Assembly: GCA_964577205.1 (NCBI GenBank)
Contig: CAZNYG010000042.1
Span: forward strand, 1-17,576
Direction: 5' to 3'
Source: CAZNYG01 sp964577205
Lineage (GTDB): Bacteria > Elusimicrobiota > Endomicrobiia > Endomicrobiales > CAIRNS01
Length of the DNA: 17,576 bases
The position numbers and the translations under genes were made by a program. The notes below the pieces were generated by a model. It did no database searches. It had not been told where the DNA came from and saw only the letters and a list, made by a program, of their open reading frames with translations. Of this stretch, positions 7,203 to 12,663 are shown piece by piece. The first letter of the stretch is position 1, and every line of letters starts with the position of its first letter.

Positions 7203-7225
7203 AAAAACGGCGAATAATATACCAT
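7197..7225 (+). promoter_or_regulatory. Possible divergent promoter of the CoA ligase operon
   Basis: TTGCAA is its own reverse complement, so the nadK -35 box could also serve the plus strand: 17 bases on is TACCAT (7220-7225), four of six matching TATAAT, with TATACC alternatives at 7218-7223 and 7225-7230. The match is weak; the main support is that the plus-strand run must start somewhere in this 184-base gap. Confidence 0.3.
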
Positions 7226-7309
7226 ATACCAGACAAAACTGAGCGGGGAAGCAGGCTTCATGTTGTCCTTAAAAAAGGGAAAATGATCTTCCCGGTGAAA
7301 GGGTAATCA

Positions 7310-8608
7310 ATGTTCTGGTCACAGGATATCGAGACGATAGAACCGGCTTTGCTGCGGAAGGAACAGCTGGAACAGTTTAACTCGACGTTACGGGAGGCGG
7401 TAAGAGCGCCCTTTTATGCAGAAACATTGAAAAAAACGGCGGTAAGGGGCGTCGCCTCTTTCCGGGAGATCGAAGACCTTCCTTTCACCACCAAGAACGA
7501 CCTGCGCGAACACTTCCCCTACGGTTTCCTCGCCGTCAGCCTCGACGAAGTCGTGCGGCTGCATTCGTCATCGGGCACGACCGGGAACCCCACGGTAGTT
7601 TTTCATACCCGCGCCGATATCGACGCCTGGTCGGACCTCGTCGCCCGTTGCATGTACATGGCGGGAATGCGCAAAGGCGACGTTTTTCAGAATACGATGG
7701 GATACGGCCTGTTCACCGGCGGTATCGGGTTTCATTACGGGGCCGAAAAACTGGGCGCGCTGACCATTCCCATGGGCCCGGGCAACAGCAAACGGCAGAT
7801 ATGGTTCATGCGGCAGTTCAAGACGACGGTGATGCATATCCTGCCAAGTTACGCGCTCCGGCTGTTCACGCATATCCGGGGAATGGGCATCGATCCCAAA
7901 AAAGACCTGAGCCTCAGGACCGCTTTCATCGGCGCCGAGCCTCACAGCGAGGAGATGCGCCGGGAGATAGAGAAGCTTTACGGCATCAAGGCGTACAATT
8001 CTTACGGCCTTTCGGAGATATGCGGGCCGGGGGTCGCGTTCGAATGCCCCTGCCAGGACGGCATGCATATCTGGGAAGACAACGTGTATCCGGAGATCAT
8101 CGATCCCGTGACGGAAAAAGTCCTTCGCGACGGCGAGGAGGGGGAACTGGTCCTTACCACCCTGCGCAAGGAGGCGATGCCTCTGCTCCGCTACCGCACG
8201 CGCGACCTCACGCGTATCATTCCCGGGAAATGTTCCTGCGGCCGCACGCATCGGCGTATCGACCGCATAAAGGGCCGTTCCGACGACATGCTGATCATCA
8301 ACGGGGTCAATCTGTTCCCGATCCAGATAGAACGCACCATCATGAAAGTGCCGGAAGCCGGCAGCAACTACGTCATCGAGATCGCCGAAGACAATTATAT
8401 GGACAAACTGACGGTCAAAGTCGAGATGGACGGGGAGAAGTTCTCCGGAACGCTGGAAGAACTGGAACGCGTCCAGAACCGCATTACCGAAGAGCTCAAG
8501 GCGGAGCTCGGCGTGTCGCCCGACGTCAAGCTGGTCGAACAGGGCAGCCTCCCCGTCGTGGAAGGAAAAGCAAAAAGAGTGTACGACCTGCGTGAAAAGA
8601 ACAAGTAA
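7310..8608 (+). CDS. paaK: Phenylacetate-CoA ligase-type adenylate-forming enzyme (PaaK family)
   Basis: A 432-residue AMP-forming aryl-acid/CoA ligase. The ATP-binding P-loop-like motif SSSGTTGNP is at residues 86-94, the YGLSE motif follows in the middle, and the RYRTRDL and GRSDDMLIINGVNLFP segments mark the hinge and C-terminal PaaK domain. Length is standard for PaaK. It would activate a carboxylic acid such as phenylacetate to its CoA thioester with ATP. In anaerobes, such genes often lie with an ACT-domain protein and 2-oxoacid oxidoreductases, and are tied to aromatic amino acid metabolism. The ATG at 7310 has only a weak Shine-Dalgarno (AAAGGG about 7 bases upstream). Its stop codon (8606-8608) is 1 base before the arm of cassette D. 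The exact substrate cannot be read from the sequence. Confidence 0.9.
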   Translation: MFWSQDIETIEPALLRKEQLEQFNSTLREAVRAPFYAETLKKTAVRGVASFREIEDLPFTTKNDLREHFPYGFLAVSLDEVVRLHSSSGTTGNPTVVFHTRADIDAWSDLVARCMYMAGMRKGDVFQNTMGYGLFTGGIGFHYGAEKLGALTIPMGPGNSKRQIWFMRQFKTTVMHILPSYALRLFTHIRGMGIDPKKDLSLRTAFIGAEPHSEEMRREIEKLYGIKAYNSYGLSEICGPGVAFECPCQDGMHIWEDNVYPEIIDPVTEKVLRDGEEGELVLTTLRKEAMPLLRYRTRDLTRIIPGKCSCGRTHRRIDRIKGRSDDMLIINGVNLFPIQIERTIMKVPEAGSNYVIEIAEDNYMDKLTVKVEMDGEKFSGTLEELERVQNRITEELKAELGVSPDVKLVEQGSLPVVEGKAKRVYDLREKNK

Positions 8609-8609
8609 A

Positions 8610-8796
8610 AATGTAAAATGAAAAGTGTAAAATGAACTGAACGGCATGAAAAACGAAATGAATCTTTCGAACCGTTTCCTTGAATATGCTTGTTTATCGG
8701 TGAATGCCTGTTCAACAATAGCAGACAGTAACAAGCATTAGCATTTAATTGCCCCTTATTTTTTTGTTTGACATTTTTCACTTTTCGTTTTACATT
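8610..8796 (+). mobile_element. Inverted-repeat cassette D, internally deleted copy
   Basis: Arms 8610-8634 and 8772-8796 pair at 23 of 25 positions and are made of 7-bp units (TGTAAAA, TGAAAAG, TGTAAAA). The cassette starts 1 base after the CoA ligase stop codon and ends 24 bases before the ACT-protein ATG, leaving that gene's Shine-Dalgarno intact. Inside is a short ORF (8646-8741) that is a deletion product of the four-helix-bundle gene of cassette B, in the direction of transcription. Interior block 8625-8682 matches cassette C at 50 of 58 positions. The AT-rich composition contrasts with the GC-rich flanking genes. Confidence 0.85.
8646..8741 (+). pseudogene. Truncated four-helix-bundle gene (N-terminal 24 codons joined to a tail)
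   Basis: A 31-codon frame. Residues 7-19 (LSNRFLEYACLSV) match LSDRFLEYACLSV in the cassette B protein with one difference, and both have Met six residues before that Leu. After about residue 24 the frame jumps to a short tail (Ala-Asp-Ser-Asn-Lys-His) resembling the far C-terminus of the cassette B protein, so the conserved core with the SGANYQEA motif is deleted. A functional bundle cannot form. Whether a short peptide is still made is unknown. Confidence 0.8.
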
Positions 8797-8820
8797 CTAC
8801 ATTGTTTCTTAGGAGATGTT

Positions 8821-9249
8821 ATGGCTTTCCATCTTTCCATTTTCGTCGAGAACAAACCGGGCAAGCTGGAACGCATCACCAAGATACTTGCGGACAACCG
8901 CGTCAATCTCCGGGCCATTTCCGTGGCCAGCGCCGGGGAGTTCGGCGTGGTCAAGATCCTGGTGAACGATCCGGAAAAGACATATGCCGTGCTCAAGGAA
9001 CAGAAGCTTACCGTCTCAAAAAGGCCGATCGTCATCGCGCTCATCGACGACCAGCCTGGCGGCCTGCATAACCTGCTGGTGACCCTGTCGTCGCATGCCG
9101 TCAATATCGAAGACTGCTACGGTTTCGTCCTCGAGGACAAGAAGACCGCGGCCATCGTCGTCGAAGTCGAACATCCGGCCGATGCCGCGCGCATCCTCAA
9201 CGAGAACGGCATCCGCACGCTGCCCGAAGACAAGATCTATTCCATCTAA
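8821..9249 (+). CDS. Tandem ACT-domain amino-acid-sensing protein
   Basis: A 142-residue protein made of two ACT domains (about residues 1-68 and 70-142). Domain 1 begins FHLSIFVENKPGKLERITKIL with the typical Asn-Lys-Pro-Gly-Lys-Leu turn; domain 2 is the PIVIALIDDQPGGLHNLLVTL stretch. Stand-alone double-ACT proteins bind amino acids and are thought to control nearby enzymes or transporters; the ligand is unknown. The start is fixed by AGGAG at 8811-8815, 5 bases before the ATG. A longer open frame from 8749 would be read through the arm of cassette D (Phe-His-Phe-Ser-Phe-Tyr-type residues) and is rejected. It sits between the CoA ligase and the symporter (15-base gap downstream), suggesting it senses the aryl or amino acid they handle. 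Confidence 0.88.
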   Translation: MAFHLSIFVENKPGKLERITKILADNRVNLRAISVASAGEFGVVKILVNDPEKTYAVLKEQKLTVSKRPIVIALIDDQPGGLHNLLVTLSSHAVNIEDCYGFVLEDKKTAAIVVEVEHPADAARILNENGIRTLPEDKIYSI

Positions 9250-9264
9250 ACCCCTGGAGGCGCA

Positions 9265-10722
9265 ATGATCGCTATTGTTCTTATCTCGCTTTTTTTGGCC
9301 GGCATGATCGGTGTCGGGATCTGGGGCATGAGACGCACGACATCGCTCAACGACTTTTTCCTCGGAGGGCGGACCATCGGCCCCTGGATCTCGGCATTCG
9401 CGTACGGGACCACCTATTTCTCGGCGGTTATTTTCATAGGGTTTGCCGGCAAGCTGGGATGGGGATACGGGCTGAACGTGCTCTGGATCGCCGCGGGCAA
9501 CGCGTTGTTCGGAGCCTTCCTCGCGTGGATGGTGCTGGGGCTGCGCACCCGTCGCATGACGCAGAACCTGGACGTGATGACGATGCCGGAATTCCTGCAC
9601 GAGCGCTACCAGGGCAAGTACATGAAGATGATCACGGCGACTATAATCTTCGTATTCCTTATTCCGTACTCCGCGTCCGTTTTCAAGGGGCTGGGATACC
9701 TTTTTGAGGCCAATTTCCATATTTCTTACGACACCGCCCTTCTCATCATGATCGCCATCACCGGCATATACCTCGTTCTCGGCGGTTATTTCGCCATCAC
9801 CCTTACGGACTTCATACAGGGCCTTATCATGCTGGTCGGCGCTTCGGCCATGATCGCCATACTGGTCGGCCATGCCGGCGGCCTTACGGCGTCGATCGCC
9901 GCGATCACCGAACGGTACCCGCTTCACGTGCCGCCCGAGAAACAGCCGTCCCTCCTGCTGCTGGGCGCCCTGGTTTTCATGACTTCGTTCGGGACCTGGG
10001 GCCTGCCGCAGATGGTGCAGAAATTCTACTCGATCAAGAACGAAAAAGTCATTCCCCGGGCGGCAGTCGTCACCATGCTGTTCGCGATCGTCATCAGTTT
10101 CGCGGCATATTTCACCGGAGCGCTCGCTCATGTCTTTTCCGACGCGCCGGTCATGGGAGCCAACGGCAAGCCCGCTTTTGATGCTATCATCCCCAACCTG
10201 CTGACGCAGCAGCTGCCGGAAGGGCTCATGGCGCTCATACTTCTGCTGGTCCTTTCCGCGTCGATGTCAACGCTTTCCTCGCTGGTCCTGGTCTCTGCTT
10301 CCAGCGTCGCCATCGATCTTTACAAAGGCCATATCAACCCGAATATCTCCAAGGAAAACTCGCTGGCGATGATGCGTTTCCTGAGCGCGGTCTTCATCGT
10401 TGTGTCGTATTTCATCGCCCGGTACGATTTTTCCGTCATCGTTACCCTTATGTCCCTGTCGTGGGGCGCGGTGGCCGGTTCTTTCATGGCGCCTTACATA
10501 TACGGCCTGTACTGGAAAGGGACTACCCGCGCGGGCGCGAAGGCGGGCATATTCACTGGGCTGATACTGGCGGTCTCGCTGTTCTACATCCTCGGGCCGG
10601 ACAGATCGCCGATAGCCTCTTCCATAGCCATGCTCGTGCCTTTTATCGTTGTTCCGGCGGTAAGCCTTGTCACCCGCCGTCCGTCAGAAGCGTTGTTGCA
10701 GAAGGCTTTCAACAACATTTAA
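9265..10722 (+). CDS. Sodium:solute symporter family transporter
   Basis: A 485-residue polytopic inner-membrane protein of the sodium/solute symporter (SSS, PutP-like) family, with about 13 hydrophobic segments. Characteristic stretches are the N-terminal LNDFFLGGRTIGPWISAFAYGTTYFSA and the GGYFAITLTDFIQGLIM segment corresponding to the family's TDxxQ signature. It would take up an organic solute with Na+; family members transport amino acids, sugars, carboxylates or urea, and the substrate cannot be assigned here. The ATG at 9265 has GGAGG at 9255-9259. It follows the ACT gene by 15 bases, so ligase, ACT sensor and transporter probably form one operon, perhaps for uptake and activation of an aromatic or branched carboxylic acid. 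Confidence 0.92.
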   Translation: MIAIVLISLFLAGMIGVGIWGMRRTTSLNDFFLGGRTIGPWISAFAYGTTYFSAVIFIGFAGKLGWGYGLNVLWIAAGNALFGAFLAWMVLGLRTRRMTQNLDVMTMPEFLHERYQGKYMKMITATIIFVFLIPYSASVFKGLGYLFEANFHISYDTALLIMIAITGIYLVLGGYFAITLTDFIQGLIMLVGASAMIAILVGHAGGLTASIAAITERYPLHVPPEKQPSLLLLGALVFMTSFGTWGLPQMVQKFYSIKNEKVIPRAAVVTMLFAIVISFAAYFTGALAHVFSDAPVMGANGKPAFDAIIPNLLTQQLPEGLMALILLLVLSASMSTLSSLVLVSASSVAIDLYKGHINPNISKENSLAMMRFLSAVFIVVSYFIARYDFSVIVTLMSLSWGAVAGSFMAPYIYGLYWKGTTRAGAKAGIFTGLILAVSLFYILGPDRSPIASSIAMLVPFIVVPAVSLVTRRPSEALLQKAFNNI

Positions 10723-10745
10723 TATCGAGGTATCGCAGCCATATC

Positions 10746-11531
10746 ATGAGACGATTATTCATTGCTGCCGTTGTCGCCGCGTGCGCGGCAGGCAGGTTGT
10801 TCGCGTCGCCGGTCGAAGATTGGGAAGAATATGAAGCCGCGGTCCGTGACGGTACCGTTGCCATGGATGAAGCGCTGGTTAAGCTTGACCCTTTGATCGA
10901 AGGGCTTTCCACCTATATCACTTCCAACTACGACGTTTCTCCCAGTTCATGGACATTCCCCGTCACGGGGTATGACCGGTGTTCCACGGTCAAGGGCGAT
11001 TACACAACCGAGGAACGGCACCGCCTGCGCCGCGCAGTCGGAACTTACGATTTTTTCGACGGCGGCAGGCACTTCGCGCACCCCGGTTACAATATCCATG
11101 TGAGGGACGCAAACTTCGACACGAAGGACGACCTTACCGGCGCGCCGCCGGAAGTCGTGGCGGCCATGGACAGTGTCGTCATTTCCACTTACAAACGATG
11201 GACCCGCGGCAGCATGTTCCGTGACGGGAATTACGTGTGGCTTTACAACCCCGCGGAGAACAAGCTTTTTTATTACGCCCACCTGCAGGATATCCGCGTG
11301 GACTCCGGCCAGTTCGTCAGAAGCGGGGAACCGATCGCTTCGGTGGGGCCCACGGGTTTCATGCCCCGGGGAAAAAGGGAAAAGACTCACCTGTACCTGA
11401 TGGTCCTTGAATACGATAAGGGGCGTTTCCTGCCCGTCGACTATTATTCCCTCCTGTCCGAATCCCATCCGCCGAAGGAAAAGAAGTTCGGGTTCAGACG
11501 AACTCAAAAAAAAGGAGATCCAGCCAGATGA
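10746..11531 (+). CDS. Exported M23 (LytM/peptidase)-like protein with altered zinc ligands
   Basis: A 261-residue protein with a signal peptide (MRRLFIAAVVAACAAGRLFA, cleaved about residue 20) and a LytM-type M23 domain at about 100-235. The fold signatures are present (HPGYN at 112-116; FYYAHL ending at 180; SGQFVRSGEPIASVGPTG; HLY at 215-217). The canonical ligands are H-x-G-x-D, YAH and HLH. Here the Asp is Asn116 and the last His is Tyr217, so zinc binding and catalysis are doubtful; a non-catalytic activator or scaffold role, as in EnvC/NlpD-type proteins, is possible. The segment DANFDTKDDLTG (121-132) resembles a calcium-binding insert. The start ATG at 10746 is supported by the signal peptide; GAGGT lies about 15 bases upstream, rather far. 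Its stop overlaps the next gene's ATG by 4 bases (ATGA), indicating translational coupling. Confidence 0.8.
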   Translation: MRRLFIAAVVAACAAGRLFASPVEDWEEYEAAVRDGTVAMDEALVKLDPLIEGLSTYITSNYDVSPSSWTFPVTGYDRCSTVKGDYTTEERHRLRRAVGTYDFFDGGRHFAHPGYNIHVRDANFDTKDDLTGAPPEVVAAMDSVVISTYKRWTRGSMFRDGNYVWLYNPAENKLFYYAHLQDIRVDSGQFVRSGEPIASVGPTGFMPRGKREKTHLYLMVLEYDKGRFLPVDYYSLLSESHPPKEKKFGFRRTQKKGDPAR

Positions 11532-12133
11532 TCCGCAATGCCGCGGGCGGCGGGAGCATTTTCATGAATGCCCGTCTTGTCGCCGTTTTTACCAAGAACA
11601 AGCTTGAAGAGATACGGGTGTCGCTGCTGAAGAACAACAAGATCGATCTTCGCGGGTACTTTTATTTCCAGAACGAAGGCACGCCGCGTCCGACGAAAAA
11701 AGGCGTCTGGCTTTCATTCAAACACCTTCCGCCCATTATCGAAGCGTTCACGCGGTTCAAAAAGGATCCCGACGCGCCGTTCCTGGTGCGGTTCGACGTT
11801 ACCGCCCGCGAGAAGATCCATGTGTATCCATCGCAGTACCGCGGCGCAACCGTCCTCCATATCCGTACCTTCTACCTGAAGGACAACGAGTTTTTGCCAG
11901 GCAAGGGTGTCTCGTTTGCCGCGTCTCTGCTCCCTCCGGTCCTTGACATACTGCAGAAGCTGAACAGGGAAAAAGACGCGATAAAGCCGTTCATTCCGTC
12001 AGCCCGTCCCGCTGAAGCTGCTGTTGATGCTCCCGCTCCCGGACAACACGAAGCCGGGCAGGAGATCCCGGCTCCCGTTCCAGCCGCCGTCCGAAAAAGA
12101 AAAAAAGCGGCCAACGCTAAAAACGTAGCGTGA
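11528..12133 (+). CDS. Tandem PC4-like (ssDNA-binding fold) protein
   Basis: A 201-residue protein with two similar units at about 26-74 and 96-144. Each has two or three short strands, a Gly at the turn (PTKKGVWLSF and LPGKGVSFAA) and a final LPPIIEAF / LPPVLDIL helix. The strand-strand-KG-strand-helix order and the second unit's IRTFYLKDNEFLPGKG match the PC4 / YdbC-type fold, which binds single-stranded nucleic acid as a dimer; a tandem copy would make a pseudo-dimer in one chain. The C-terminal 50 residues are Ala/Pro-rich and end in a basic RKRKK tail, also suggesting nucleic-acid contact. The start is supported by AGGAG at 11513-11517; it overlaps the previous gene by 4 bases. Fold assignment is by pattern only; function is not established. 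Confidence 0.65.
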   Translation: MIRNAAGGGSIFMNARLVAVFTKNKLEEIRVSLLKNNKIDLRGYFYFQNEGTPRPTKKGVWLSFKHLPPIIEAFTRFKKDPDAPFLVRFDVTAREKIHVYPSQYRGATVLHIRTFYLKDNEFLPGKGVSFAASLLPPVLDILQKLNREKDAIKPFIPSARPAEAAVDAPAPGQHEAGQEIPAPVPAAVRKRKKAANAKNVA

Positions 12134-12137
12134 TCCC

Positions 12138-12638
12138 ATGATTGAAAAGATCATTTCCGGCGGCCAGACAGGCGTGGACCGCGCCGCCCTTGACGCCGCC
12201 CGCGAAAAGGGCATTCCGTATGGCGGAGCGCTTCCCCGCGGCCGCCGCACGGAAAACGGCCCCTTGCCGGCTGAATACACGGGTATGACTGAACTTCCGA
12301 CGGTCGATTATCCCGCGCGCACCCGGAAAAATGTCCAGGACGCGGATGCTACTCTGGCCTTCTCGTTCGGGAAGCCCGATCGCGGTACCGCGCTTACGCT
12401 CGGCATGGCCCGCCTCCATGGAAAACCAGGCCTTTTGATTGATCTTGCCGCGACTTCCGACTACGCGGCCGTAAAGCAGCTGCGGGAATGGCTCACGCGG
12501 ATACATCCTTCCGTCCTGAACGTAGCCGGTTCCCGCGAGAGCAGGTCCCCAGGCATCTACCTCAGGGTGTTTAATCTTCTCGTACAAGTTCTCCCCCGAA
12601 AAAAAGATATTGGGGACGGTCTTAAGATAATAAGATAA
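12138..12638 (+). CDS. Putative molybdenum-carrier / SLOG-like nucleotide-binding protein
   Basis: A 166-residue protein with the glycine-rich N-terminal motif SGGQTGVDRAALDAA (residues 7-21), then PRGRRTENGPLP, then DADATLAFSFG and GTALTLGMA. This pattern matches the family annotated as putative molybdenum carrier proteins (Rossmann-like, related to the SLOG/YpsA ligand-binding fold). Members bind Mo cofactor-like or nucleotide ligands, but the physiological role is unclear. The ATG at 12138 is 4 bases after the stop of the PC4-like gene, so it is probably cotranscribed; no good Shine-Dalgarno is visible. It ends 25 bases from the convergent comEC stop. Confidence 0.75.
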   Translation: MIEKIISGGQTGVDRAALDAAREKGIPYGGALPRGRRTENGPLPAEYTGMTELPTVDYPARTRKNVQDADATLAFSFGKPDRGTALTLGMARLHGKPGLLIDLAATSDYAAVKQLREWLTRIHPSVLNVAGSRESRSPGIYLRVFNLLVQVLPRKKDIGDGLKIIR

Positions 12639-12663
12639 GGATTGCATTGCAGGCGATAAGGTG

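Noticed and set aside
7568..8734. A 388-codon minus-strand open frame
   Set aside because: It is antisense to the CoA ligase and its first codons are read from cassette D; a shadow frame.
505..8800. The AT-rich repeats as a CRISPR array
   Set aside because: Repeats are inverted pairs of short 7-bp tandem units at scattered sites, not direct repeats with regular spacers, and no cas gene is present.
8749..8820. Longer ACT protein beginning at 8749
   Set aside because: The extension is translation of the cassette D arm; AGGAG at 8811-8815 fixes the start at 8821.
12595..12640. CCCC...GGGG stem at the 3' end of the molybdenum-carrier-like gene as a terminator
   Set aside because: The stem is only 4 bp, lies inside the coding sequence and is not followed by a T-run.
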